Of a stretch of 64,000 nt of DNA, positions 46,235 through 54,382 are shown in pieces. A program made the translations under genes and the position numbers. A model generated the notes under the pieces. That model saw only the letters and a list, made by a program, of their open reading frames with translations, was not told the origin of the DNA and made no database searches. How positions within the stretch are numbered: position 1 is the stretch's first letter; each line of letters begins with the position of its first letter. This DNA comes from an uncultured Carboxylicivirga sp. (lineage in GTDB: Bacteria; Bacteroidota; Bacteroidia; Bacteroidales; Marinilabiliaceae). The DNA lies in NCBI RefSeq assembly GCF_963674565.1, contig NZ_OY771430.1, positions 1,798,001-1,862,000 of the forward strand. Direction: 5' to 3'.

Positions 46235-46684
46235 TTATTTAACTTCATAGTCGACGCTAAATAACCTTTCAATATTCTTTCCAAATATATTTAGGTTTAT
46301 TTGTCCTACTATGTTATATGTTCCAGGTTTTTGTTTAGTTGAAGTTATTAATATTTGTCCAGGTGTTACAGCTTCAATTTTAGCAGATATGTCCCGATAA
46401 AGTGCATTGCTAGGATTATCAATATCTAAAATTGTCGAAGTTATAGGAGATGATTTTTTCCCAATTGAAATTCCTGCCATAGCTTGATAAGCTTCGTTAA
46501 TTTTTATGACATTATTTTCAGGAATAATGAAAGCTCTAAATTCTAAACTATCAATTTCATTTCTTAACGAACTCAATTCATTTAATAGTAATTGGTTTTC
46601 CTTTTTTAATGATTCTATTTCTTTTTTAGAAGAAGAATTACATGAAGTCAAGATAACAATGAGTATGAAAAGTATATATTTCAT
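46235..46684 (-). CDS. lipoprotein with N-terminal coiled coil
   Basis: A 149-residue lipoprotein (MKYILFILIVILTSCNSSSKK) with a leucine-rich coiled coil at about residues 21-50 and a beta-rich C-terminal half (ITSTILDIDNPSNALYRDISAKIEAVTPGQILITS) that faintly recalls the C-terminal domains of gliding protein GldM. No firm family. It is bracketed by a 14-base inverted repeat, as expected of a cassette gene. Confidence 0.55.
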   Translation of the reverse strand: MKYILFILIVILTSCNSSSKKEIESLKKENQLLLNELSSLRNEIDSLEFRAFIIPENNVIKINEAYQAMAGISIGKKSSPITSTILDIDNPSNALYRDISAKIEAVTPGQILITSTKQKPGTYNIVGQINLNIFGKNIERLFSVDYEVK

Positions 46685-46737
46685 GATGAAGTTACATTAT
46701 TTATTGTATCCATTTTGCCTGATGTATAGCGTATTTT

Positions 46738-46888
46738 CAATTGCCACTAACGTTGAGTGTAAGAATAGTAGCCGATTGTGGGCGAATTACCTATCAAACT
46801 TTTACAATTTTGAAGCGGGCTAAAACCGCTCGAATATGCACTTTCCCGGCTATTATTTTTATTCATCGTAAAAAACCACATTCGGCTA
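46738..46888. repeat. attC-like intergenic repeat, unit 4
   Basis: Begins CAATTGCCACTAAC (46738-46751). TAGCCGATTGTGG (46769-46781) is inverted at CCACATTCGGCTA (46876-46888), 12 of 13 bases. The unit ends the repeat series; no further cassette follows to the right. Confidence 0.5.
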
Positions 46889-46920
46889 TTAATCAATACA
46901 TTTGACTCTTGCCTTACCAA

Positions 46921-46942
46921 TTTCTAACGCATTTCTAACGCA
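46921..46942. repeat. tandem repeat at the left edge of the island
   Basis: Two perfect copies of the 11-base unit TTTCTAACGCA, followed by a T run. They fall between the cassette-like genes and the mobile island. They could mark an end of the island or a regulatory site; the rest of 46889-47043 holds no gene. Confidence 0.4.
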
Positions 46943-47043
46943 TTTTTTGTTTTAACTCAATCTTTTATCTTAATTCAATCTATCTTTTTTAATCACCATA
47001 AATTCACAAACAGTTTCGCAAAACCAATCAGCACATTCACAAA

Positions 47044-47538
47044 CTAGCTTGCCTTTTTTTTCTTCTTGACACTTACAGATTCGGTTCTTTGTTCCAATTC
47101 CTCTTTTTTTGAGTTATCCAACTCACTTTTTAATGCCCCAATTTGCTCGCTCATTATCTTAGCTTCAGCTCGCTCTTTTTCATAGAGCATTTTATAAAGC
47201 TCTAATTCTCTCTTCGTGGTGGATAGTTCTTGCTTTAGTTGGTTGAATGCAAGACTCTCTTCTTTTACCTCATTAATAATTGCGCTACCAACCTGATATT
47301 TCTTTGATGATTTCTCAATTATTAGCATCTCCCCCTTACCTGTAACCACCCAATCCATGCTCAATTCAGGGTATGCGCTCATTATCTTTTTTTGAGCATA
47401 AGTCCCTACTGCATTGGGATTACTGCAATATGAATTGCTCAGGCCACAACTTTTTTCGAAGCGATGGATTGTAATACCCAAATGCTCGGTTGCAAACTGA
47501 ACTAATCTTTTCTTCATATCTCCCTGTTCCTCTGCCAT
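47044..47538 (-). CDS. phage-type repressor with coiled coil
   Basis: A 164-residue protein. The N-terminal helix-turn-helix-like part (MKKRLVQFATEHLGITIHRFEKSCGLSNSYCSNP) and the MDWVVTGKGEML segment are typical of Bacteroidota phage and plasmid repressors. A long coiled coil (about residues 80-145) and a lysine-rich tail follow. It is divergent from the small DNA-binding genes at 47779, and the 240 bases between hold repeated operator-like sites. It is probably the master repressor of the island. Translation could start at residue 8 instead. Confidence 0.7.
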   Translation of the reverse strand: MAEEQGDMKKRLVQFATEHLGITIHRFEKSCGLSNSYCSNPNAVGTYAQKKIMSAYPELSMDWVVTGKGEMLIIEKSSKKYQVGSAIINEVKEESLAFNQLKQELSTTKRELELYKMLYEKERAEAKIMSEQIGALKSELDNSKKEELEQRTESVSVKKKKKAS

Positions 47539-47570
47539 ATAAAACTACAACTCCATTTTTTACTGTAATT

Positions 47571-47594
47571 ATTTAGAATTATATTTAGAACTTT
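47571..47594. promoter_or_regulatory. operator-like repeat A
   Basis: A 24-base sequence beginning ATTTAGAATTAT and ending GAACTTT, 33 bases upstream of the repressor gene. It matches the copy at 47743-47766 at 21 of 24 positions. A partial inverted copy (core TTAGAATTAT on the minus strand) lies at about 47599-47610. Confidence 0.55.
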
Positions 47595-47742
47595 CGCAAA
47601 TAATTCTAATTTTGCAGCACTGATTAATTAAATACCGCAACAAAGTTACAGAATATTTCTGCAATAGCAAGACTATCTTGCTGTAATATTCAAAATGATG
47701 GTGTAATAATTGATTATCAGTGCAATTAAACATCTAAATAAT

Positions 47743-47766
47743 ATTTAGAATTATTCTTAAAACTTT
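47743..47766. promoter_or_regulatory. operator-like repeat B
   Basis: Second copy of the 24-base element (ATTTAGAATTAT ... AAACTTT), 12 bases upstream of the ATG at 47779. Its location over the rightward promoter fits repression of the replication genes by the divergent regulator. Confidence 0.55.
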
Positions 47767-47778
47767 AAATTTTAATTA

Positions 47779-48033
47779 ATGGCAACATTTAGAGAACATT
47801 ATCAGGCTATACCAAGCAAAAAACCAGTAACCCCGAAACAGAAATTCATTGATGATATTTGCGAAGCAACTAAAAAATGTGAGAAAACAGTAAGATGTTG
47901 GATTGCAGAAACACAAAAACCGGATGCACTTGCAAGGAGCATCATTTCAGAAAGGTTAAAGATTTCAGCAAAGGAGCTTTTTCCAAGTGAAAACTACACC
48001 TACGTGAGAAAACAAACCCCTGCTACCGAATAA
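47779..48033 (+). CDS. small HTH-like protein
   Basis: An 84-residue protein. KQKFIDDICEATKKCEKTVRCWIAETQKPDALARSIISERLKISAKELFP resembles a helix-turn-helix of the kind found in phage Cro-like or activator proteins. I do not recognise a named family. First gene of the rightward replication operon, directly after operator-like repeat B, 2 bases before the next gene. Confidence 0.6.
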   Translation: MATFREHYQAIPSKKPVTPKQKFIDDICEATKKCEKTVRCWIAETQKPDALARSIISERLKISAKELFPSENYTYVRKQTPATE

Positions 48034-48035
48034 TC

Positions 48036-48254
48036 ATGAAGACCAGTACTATTTGTGATTTATCAACGAAGAAATGGCTGAATTTATCTGAGGCTGTTAC
48101 CTATTTGGGGTTTGGCTCTAAAAACACTTTTCAGCAATGGAGAGAAAAGGGTTTTCTCTCATTCTACAAACCCGGTAACACCATACTTTATAAACGAACA
48201 GACCTTGACAAGTTTGTTGAAAAGTTTAGGCATGAAGAATTTCCCAACAATTAA
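48036..48254 (+). CDS. MerR/excisionase-like HTH protein
   Basis: A 72-residue protein: KWLNLSEAVTYLGFGSKNTFQQWREKGFLSFYKPGNTILYKRTDLDKFVEKFR is a winged helix of the excisionase/helix_turn_helix domain type. Such proteins in mobile elements direct excision or control transfer. It lies 2 bases after the preceding gene and 3 before the next. No integrase is visible in the window, so an excision role is only inferred. Confidence 0.75.
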   Translation: MKTSTICDLSTKKWLNLSEAVTYLGFGSKNTFQQWREKGFLSFYKPGNTILYKRTDLDKFVEKFRHEEFPNN

Positions 48255-48257
48255 GCT

Positions 48258-48569
48258 ATGATAATATACCTCTCAGGAATTGACCACGATACGGATATAA
48301 AAGAAATCGACAGGCTTAAAATAAAACTCTTCAACTTGGGATGCACCGTAGTTTCTCCCGAAGAAAAGACGCTCAATAAATTAAGTTGGTCGGAAAATTT
48401 ACGATTACGATTAGGCTTCATTCAAAGTAGCAATGCCATTTACATGTTACCAAATTGGAAAGACAGCATATTGGCTCGGATTGAACTTACGGCTGCAATG
48501 GATGATAAATTACCTCTATGCTTCTCTCCCGAAGATATAAGAGATTTAATAACCACCCTTGATGATTAG
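48258..48569 (+). CDS. DUF4406-type protein
   Basis: A 103-residue protein: MIIYLSGI at the start, LFNLGCTVVSPEEKTLNKLSWSENLRLRLGFIQSSNAIYMLPNWKDSILARIELTAAM. This is the DUF4406 pattern, a nucleoside deoxyribosyltransferase-like fold common in phages and mobile elements. The enzymatic activity is unproven. It may act on nucleotides during element replication. Confidence 0.75.
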   Translation: MIIYLSGIDHDTDIKEIDRLKIKLFNLGCTVVSPEEKTLNKLSWSENLRLRLGFIQSSNAIYMLPNWKDSILARIELTAAMDDKLPLCFSPEDIRDLITTLDD

Positions 48570-48572
48570 CAA

Positions 48573-48926
48573 ATGGTTCTAAATGGAGTTGTACAAGGGC
48601 AGCTCCATTTATTTAATCTAAAATTCAAAACTATGAAAGAAGCTCTACCACCAAATACAGTCTCAAAACTCTTTTACTTCGATAGCAGAATAAGAAGCTT
48701 TTACGAGAAACATAATTTCAAGTCCGTTCCTTTTGATGGACGCATGGTTCAGGAAATGATTGAAGCATCACGAATCGAACTTTCAGAGTTATTTCTCAAA
48801 ATATGGGGTTCATCAATGGGTTATCACTTATTGGATAAATTCTATGATAATCGGGGGAATATTTACGAGTTCTTTATGTGTCTCGATAGTCAGAATCGTC
48901 AATTACTTACATCTAAAGACTGGTAA
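48573..48926 (+). CDS. hypothetical protein
   Basis: A 117-residue protein, mostly helical, rich in aromatic residues (FYFDSRIRSFYEKHNFKSVPFDGRMVQEMIEASRIELSELFLKIWGSSMGYHLLDKFYDN). No family is recognised. An ATG at 48633 could be the true start (MKEALPP). It sits between the DUF4406 gene and the primase with spacings of 3 and 0 bases, so it probably belongs to the replication operon. Confidence 0.55.
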   Translation: MVLNGVVQGQLHLFNLKFKTMKEALPPNTVSKLFYFDSRIRSFYEKHNFKSVPFDGRMVQEMIEASRIELSELFLKIWGSSMGYHLLDKFYDNRGNIYEFFMCLDSQNRQLLTSKDW

Positions 48927-51900
48927 TTGATGGATGCAAACAGAGTTATAGACCACATTAATGGAGATATTCTTAGTGTTATTTCCAATTTCATTGAGCT
49001 GAAGAAATCAGGCACAAACTACATGGCATGTTGTCCGTTTCATAACGAGAAAACTGCATCATTGAGCGTTAACCCGGCAAAAGGCATATTCAAATGTTTT
49101 GGATGCAGCAAAGGTGGCAATGCCATTGAATTTATAAAGGAACATGAGGGTGTTGATTTTAAGCAAGCCGTTGAGATTGCTGCAAAAAAGCTGAGCATCA
49201 ATTTCCAGTGGAAGCTTAGCACCAATTTTGATGAAGCCAAACACAAACACATCGAAAGCCTACATATTGCTTGCAATATCGTGGAGCGTTTCTTTGCTGA
49301 ACACCTAAACAATCCCGAAGCAGAGAAATACATCAAGAGCCGGAACTTCGTTATTCCTGAACAGGGTAGTTTTGATGTTGGCTATGCTCCTAACGGCAAT
49401 GCACTACTCACCTATGCAAGAGCCAATGGCGTTAAAACTGAAATATTGGAAGAAATTGGCGTTCTGAAAAGCAACGACAAAGGCGTTTACGACTTCTTTA
49501 GAAACCGTTTAATCTTTCCTATTTCCAATTCAAGAGGTCAAACCATTGCCTTTGCCGGACGGGATTTAAACGAAAACACCAAAGTAAAATACCTCAATTC
49601 TCCCGAAACAAGTATCTACGTTAAGGGAAATGAATTGTATGCCTTGAATGCAGCACGATTCGCCATTAAAAACGAAGACCGTGCTTATTTGGTGGAGGGT
49701 TATCCCGATGTGCTTCGAATGCACTCCATTGGTATTTACAATACGGTTGCTTCGTGTGGAACGGCTCTTACCGTAGCGCAAGTTCAGTTACTCAAACGAT
49801 ACACCAACAAAACCACTTTGATATTCGATGGCGATACTGCCGGATTAAGAGCCACTGATAGAAATGCAGAATTACTTATTCAAAATGGTTTTCATGTATC
49901 GGTAATTACCTTGCCTGAAAAACAAGACCCCGATACATTATTTACCACCAAAGAGGTGTTTCTTCAGCACAACAAACAACAAGCTGATTACATACTATTT
50001 AAAACAGCACAGTACGCTCAAAAATCCGTTTCCGACCCTGTTTTAAAGTCGGAAGCCATAAAGCGAATGAGTAAGCTGATTGCCAACTACGACAAAACCA
50101 AGCAAGAGGTTTACATCGAGTTTGCAGCCGAACATATTAAACCAAAGAAAGCTTGGCAAGATGCTGTTAAGGAATTAATTCAAGATGAACCTAAAAAAAC
50201 GCATCAATACACCGTACCCAAAGATGTTAGCCTGAATGATTTTAATCGTTGGGGTTTTTATGTGGAGAACAATTGCTACGTGTTCCGGAATAAAAAGGGT
50301 GATGATTTTGTAACGCATTCCAACTTTGTAATGGCTCCCCTATTTCACATCGAAAGCCCAATCAATGCCAAACGATTATACGAAATTAAAAACCGCCACA
50401 ATCTTGTTAAAATAATGGAGTTGCCTCAAAGGGATATGGTAAGCATAACCGCCTTTAAGCTTCAAATAGAATCATTGGGTAACTTTCTATGGACTGGTGG
50501 CGAAAGTGAATTGAATAAGCTAAAAGCATGGCTTTACGAAAAAACCAAAAGCTGCAAAGAAATCATGCAATTGGGTTGGCAAAAAGAAGGTTTCTTTTGT
50601 TGGGGCAATGGCATCTTTAATGGCGATGAATTTATTAAAGCCGACAAATACGGAATCGTTCAACATGGCAACCGATATTACTATATTCCTGCCTGTTCCG
50701 ACATTTACGAAAGTGATGATACGCTTTTTGAATTTGAACGCCATTTCATACATAACGAGGGAAATATTACGCTTTATGAGTATGCGCAAAAATACACAGC
50801 TGTATTCGCCAATAATGGCATTGTAACCCTATCGTTTTTCTTTGCATGTTTATTCTTGGACATTATCTCTAAACGCTTCGATAAGTTTCCAATCTTGAAT
50901 ATGTACGGACAGAAAGGTTCGGGTAAAAATACGTGTGCCGAAAGCATTTTGTATATGTTCGGTCGTAAAGGCAAAGTACCGAATCTACACAATTCCAGTA
51001 AGCCATCCATTGCCGACCATGTGGCTACAAGTGCCAATGCTGTTTGTGTACTTGATGAATACCGGAACGATTTGGAAATGGAAAAGCGTGAGCTGCTCAA
51101 AGGTTTTTGGGATAAGACCGGACGAACACGCATGAATATGGATAAGGACAAGAAAAAGGAAACCTCCAAAGTTAACCAGGGAATCATAGTCTGCGGTCAG
51201 CAAATTGCAACCGCTGATATTGCCCTGTTCAGTAGGTTTATAGCACTTGGATTTTCAAAAACAACCTTTTCTTTTGAGGATAAAAAGCTATTTGAAGAAC
51301 TGGAGCAAATCAACAAACAGGGATTGACACAAATTACCCACCAATTACTCAAACATCGAGAAACCTTTCAGAAGCTCTACAACAAAACAGTTGATGCCGT
51401 GAGTGACCAATTCAGAGAGCTGCTTGGCACAAGCACCGTTGAAACCCGAATTTTTAATAACTGGCTCACCATTGCTTCGGCTTATGCTACTGTTTCAAGA
51501 ATAGTTGAACTGCCTTTTAAATACGATGAAATCATTCAGCTCTTTGTTGATATGATGGTTGAGCAGAATAAGGAAACTGCCCGAAACGATGATTTAGGTA
51601 TCTTCTGGAAAACGGTACAATACCTTATCAGCTCTAATATGCTATATGATGGAGGAGATTATAAAGTGGTTTATGCCGATAGAATTAATCGTGTGTTTAA
51701 GCAAGATAACGAATGGCAAAAAAGCGAAATCGTATTTCAAGAGCCACAGGATATTCTTTATTTATCGGTGAGTCGAGTGTTTGGTTTGTATAAATCACAA
51801 GCATTACGTGAGGGCGATAAACCCTTACCCGATGCCACCGTTGAATACTACTTAAAGAACAGCCCTGCCTATATTTGCGATACCAAAAAGGTAAGCTTTA

Positions 51901-52040
51901 AGAAAATAGATGCTAAAAGTGGTATGCAAGAATATGACGAAAACGGAAATAAGAAATTCACGAGTACAACGGCTTTCGTCTTTTATATCGACCAATTAAA
52001 TTTGAGTATGGAAAATACCAAACGAGAAGTTATTCCCTAA
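48927..52040 (+). CDS. primase-helicase fusion protein
   Basis: A 1037-residue replication protein. The N-terminus has a DnaG-type zinc finger (C36, H39, C57, C60 in CCPFHN...CFGC), then the DnaG core (IPEQGSFDVGYAPNGNALLTYA) and a TOPRIM domain (EGYPDVLRMHSIGIYNTVASCGTALT near 257; FDGDTAGLRA near 300). The C-terminal half carries an AAA+ ATPase: Walker A GQKGSGKN near 661-668, Walker B VCVLDEYRND near 708. Such fusions prime and unwind DNA for the mobile element. Last gene of the operon, followed by a terminator and the iteron-like cluster. Confidence 0.85.
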   Translation: MMDANRVIDHINGDILSVISNFIELKKSGTNYMACCPFHNEKTASLSVNPAKGIFKCFGCSKGGNAIEFIKEHEGVDFKQAVEIAAKKLSINFQWKLSTNFDEAKHKHIESLHIACNIVERFFAEHLNNPEAEKYIKSRNFVIPEQGSFDVGYAPNGNALLTYARANGVKTEILEEIGVLKSNDKGVYDFFRNRLIFPISNSRGQTIAFAGRDLNENTKVKYLNSPETSIYVKGNELYALNAARFAIKNEDRAYLVEGYPDVLRMHSIGIYNTVASCGTALTVAQVQLLKRYTNKTTLIFDGDTAGLRATDRNAELLIQNGFHVSVITLPEKQDPDTLFTTKEVFLQHNKQQADYILFKTAQYAQKSVSDPVLKSEAIKRMSKLIANYDKTKQEVYIEFAAEHIKPKKAWQDAVKELIQDEPKKTHQYTVPKDVSLNDFNRWGFYVENNCYVFRNKKGDDFVTHSNFVMAPLFHIESPINAKRLYEIKNRHNLVKIMELPQRDMVSITAFKLQIESLGNFLWTGGESELNKLKAWLYEKTKSCKEIMQLGWQKEGFFCWGNGIFNGDEFIKADKYGIVQHGNRYYYIPACSDIYESDDTLFEFERHFIHNEGNITLYEYAQKYTAVFANNGIVTLSFFFACLFLDIISKRFDKFPILNMYGQKGSGKNTCAESILYMFGRKGKVPNLHNSSKPSIADHVATSANAVCVLDEYRNDLEMEKRELLKGFWDKTGRTRMNMDKDKKKETSKVNQGIIVCGQQIATADIALFSRFIALGFSKTTFSFEDKKLFEELEQINKQGLTQITHQLLKHRETFQKLYNKTVDAVSDQFRELLGTSTVETRIFNNWLTIASAYATVSRIVELPFKYDEIIQLFVDMMVEQNKETARNDDLGIFWKTVQYLISSNMLYDGGDYKVVYADRINRVFKQDNEWQKSEIVFQEPQDILYLSVSRVFGLYKSQALREGDKPLPDATVEYYLKNSPAYICDTKKVSFKKIDAKSGMQEYDENGNKKFTSTTAFVFYIDQLNLSMENTKREVIP

Positions 52041-52065
52041 AGACAATGAGCAGTTAAAAATATAA

Positions 52066-52103
52066 GCGAGAGATTCTAAGCGATAGAAACTCTCGCTTTT
52101 TTT
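52066..52103 (+). terminator. terminator after the primase gene
   Basis: GCGAGAG (52066-52072) pairs perfectly with CTCTCGC (52090-52096), followed by seven T. Confidence 0.9.
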
Positions 52104-52165
52104 GTGAGTAGAAATGAAAGCAAACTGTATCCAATTCTTTAAAACGGAAATATTCTTACAAAACA

Positions 52166-52399
52166 GGTTACTTATATTACTTACAATACTTATTCTCTTA
52201 TTAATAACTAATTATTAGATAATTAGAGTGATGTTTTTGGGTTGGTCATGTTACTTGGAGTTACTTGGAGTTACTTAGTATTTTGATTATTTTCTGTTGG
52301 TTACTTTTGAGGTACTTAGTTACTTAGCAAAATGGAGTAATAATTATAGTATTAAAATACTCATTTCATGCATTTTAATACTGACTAAGTAAGGTCAGT
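52166..52399. repeat. iteron-like TTACTT repeat cluster (possible replication origin)
   Basis: Repeated TTACTT words: GGTTACTTATATTACTTACA at 52166-52185, three tandem 10-base units at 52251-52280 (TTACTTGGAG twice, then TTACTTAGTA), GGTTACTTTTG at 52299, GGTACTTAG at 52311 and TTACTTAGCA at 52320. An inverted copy, CTAAGTAA, sits inside a hairpin (ACTGAC 52380-52385 / GTCAGT 52394-52399). The region is AT-rich, gene-free and follows the primase gene, as expected for an origin. An operator role is also possible. Confidence 0.45.
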
Positions 52400-52475
52400 A
52401 ACTAAAGTCCTAGGATTGTAGGTATGTCTATTAAATAATTATTGTTTTACATATCCATCAATCATATTTATTTTA

Positions 52476-52503
52476 TATATTTGACTAAAATTGACAAGTC
52501 AAT
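52476..52503 (+). promoter_or_regulatory. promoter and palindromic operator of the restriction operon
   Basis: TATATTTG (52476-52483) matches the Bacteroidota -7 element. The palindrome ATTGAC-AA-GTCAAT (52490-52503) lies right after it and 10 bases before the ATG of the XRE gene. The halves GACT...AGTC around it recall C-protein boxes of restriction systems. Confidence 0.55.
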
Positions 52504-52513
52504 CTTTAGAAAG

Positions 52514-52801
52514 ATGATAATAGGACAAAAACTCAGAGAATTAAGAGAAGAAAAAGGATTACTGCTTCGACAAGTTGCTGCTGAATTGGAAGTCGATACG
52601 GCTTATATAAGCAAAATGGAACGTGGCGAAAAAAATATTAGAAAGGAATTCATAATCCAACTGGCAGATTTATACAACCATAACCAAGATGAATTATTGG
52701 CTCTGTGGTTGGCTGATAAGATATATGATACCGTGAAAGATGAAGCGATGGCTTTTGAAGCAATTGAGATAGCAAAAAAATACATATCAAAAGAAAATTA
52801 A
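52514..52801 (+). CDS. XRE-family controller of the restriction-modification operon
   Basis: A 95-residue Cro/CI-type protein from ATG 52514: MIIGQKLRELREEKGLLLRQVAAELEVDTAYISKMERGEKNIRKEFIIQLADLY is a complete helix-turn-helix domain. A longer TTG start upstream would run over the promoter and is rejected. It precedes hsdM by 10 bases and probably autoregulates through the palindrome at 52490-52503, like restriction C proteins, delaying nuclease expression. Confidence 0.85.
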   Translation: MIIGQKLRELREEKGLLLRQVAAELEVDTAYISKMERGEKNIRKEFIIQLADLYNHNQDELLALWLADKIYDTVKDEAMAFEAIEIAKKYISKEN

Positions 52802-52811
52802 GAAATACTAT

Positions 52812-54380
52812 ATGTCAGAAGACCAAAAAAAGCAGTTAGAGCAACAACTTTGGAATATTGCGAATGAATTGAGAGGTAAGATGAATGCCGATGAGTTTCG
52901 TGATTACATACTTGGCTTTATTTTTTATAAGTATTTGGCTGAAAAAATGGAGATTTATGCCAATGCCATACTAAAACCTGATGGTATTATTTATACCGAT
53001 ATTAAAGAGAATACCAAACAAGGACAAGAATACATTGAGGCCATCAAAGAGGAAGCTCTTGAAAAATTAGGCTATTTTTTAACGCCATCCGAATTGTTTA
53101 GTGAAGTTGCTATCCGGGGAAATGGAAATGGAAAAGAAGAGAGTAATTTTATTCTTGAAGACCTTCAGAAAATATTAAATAACATTCAGCTTAGTACGAT
53201 GGGTACGGAGAGCGAAGAGGACTTTGATAATCTGTTTGAGGATATGGACTTAAACAGCACAAAGCTTGGTAAGTCGCCCGAAGCTCGAAATGCGATAATC
53301 GCCAAAGTGTTATCTCATCTTGATAAGATAGACTTTAAACTTGAAAATACAGAGCTTGATGTTTTAGGGGATGCTTATGAATACCTAATTGGACAATTCG
53401 CAAGTGGAGCAGGTAAAAAAGCAGGTGAGTTTTATACCCCACAGGAGGTGAGTATTGTATTGGCTAAGTTAGTTACTACCGGAAAAACAAAATTAAAGTC
53501 GGTGTACGACCCTACTTGCGGTTCTGGTTCTTTACTTTTAAGGGTTGCCAAAGAGGTTGAAGAAGTAAATAACTTTTACGGACAGGAATTAAATCGTACC
53601 ACTTACAACCTTTGCCGAATGAATATGATTTTGCACGATGTACATTATCGCAAATTCGACATAAAGCAAGAGGATACTTTAGAACATCCACAACATCTTG
53701 ACAAACAGTTTGAAGCCATAGTTGCTAATCCTCCTTTTTCAGCGAATTGGAGTGCTAACCAATTATTTACAAGTGACGACCGCTTTAGTCAATACGGCAA
53801 GCTTGCACCATCAAGCAAAGCTGATTATGCTTTTGTGCAACACATGATTTATCATTTGGCAGAAAATGGCACAATGGCGATAGTTCTTCCACATGGAGCA
53901 TTGTTTAGAGGAAGTGCAGAAGGTCATATTCGTAAATATTTAATTGAAGAAAAGAACTATTTAGATGCGGTAATTGGGTTACCTGCGAACCTCTTTTACG
54001 GCACACCTATACCAACATCAATAATGGTGTTTAAGAAATGTCGCGAGAATCCTGATAATGTTCTATTTATTGACTCTGGTCAACATTTCGAGAGAGGTAC
54101 ACAAAACATGTTGCGTTCGCATCATATTGATAAAATTGTTTCTACATACCGAGAGCGTGTTGCAATTGACAAATACAGCCATATCGCTCCACTTAGTGAA
54201 ATAGCGGAGAATGAATACAATCTAAATATCCCTCGTTATGTAAACACCTTTGAAGAGGAAGAACATGTTGATATTAAAGCCGTTTCATCACGCTTAAAGG
54301 AGCTTGAATTGGAGATGAACCAAACAAATGATGAACTATCTGCATTTTGTAAAGAATTAAACATTGACACACCGTTTTAG
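52812..54380 (+). CDS. hsdM: type I restriction-modification methyltransferase HsdM
   Basis: A 522-residue N6-adenine methyltransferase subunit. The N-terminal HsdM helical domain (LEQQLWNIANELRGKMNADEFRDYILGFIFYKYLAEK) is followed by the methylase core with S-adenosylmethionine motif DPTCGSGSLLLRV near residue 233 and catalytic NPPF near 306. It methylates the target sequence chosen by HsdS. It begins the operon hsdM, phosphatase-like, hsdS, DUF3800, small ORF, with hsdR following after a separate control region. Confidence 0.96.
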   Translation: MSEDQKKQLEQQLWNIANELRGKMNADEFRDYILGFIFYKYLAEKMEIYANAILKPDGIIYTDIKENTKQGQEYIEAIKEEALEKLGYFLTPSELFSEVAIRGNGNGKEESNFILEDLQKILNNIQLSTMGTESEEDFDNLFEDMDLNSTKLGKSPEARNAIIAKVLSHLDKIDFKLENTELDVLGDAYEYLIGQFASGAGKKAGEFYTPQEVSIVLAKLVTTGKTKLKSVYDPTCGSGSLLLRVAKEVEEVNNFYGQELNRTTYNLCRMNMILHDVHYRKFDIKQEDTLEHPQHLDKQFEAIVANPPFSANWSANQLFTSDDRFSQYGKLAPSSKADYAFVQHMIYHLAENGTMAIVLPHGALFRGSAEGHIRKYLIEEKNYLDAVIGLPANLFYGTPIPTSIMVFKKCRENPDNVLFIDSGQHFERGTQNMLRSHHIDKIVSTYRERVAIDKYSHIAPLSEIAENEYNLNIPRYVNTFEEEEHVDIKAVSSRLKELELEMNQTNDELSAFCKELNIDTPF

Positions 54381-54382
54381 TC

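Noticed and set aside
44246..47043. CRISPR array or tRNA genes in the repeat-rich gaps
   Set aside because: The repeats are palindromic, 120-200 bases long and one per gene, not short regular repeats with unique spacers. No cloverleaf with a CCA-adjacent acceptor stem was seen.
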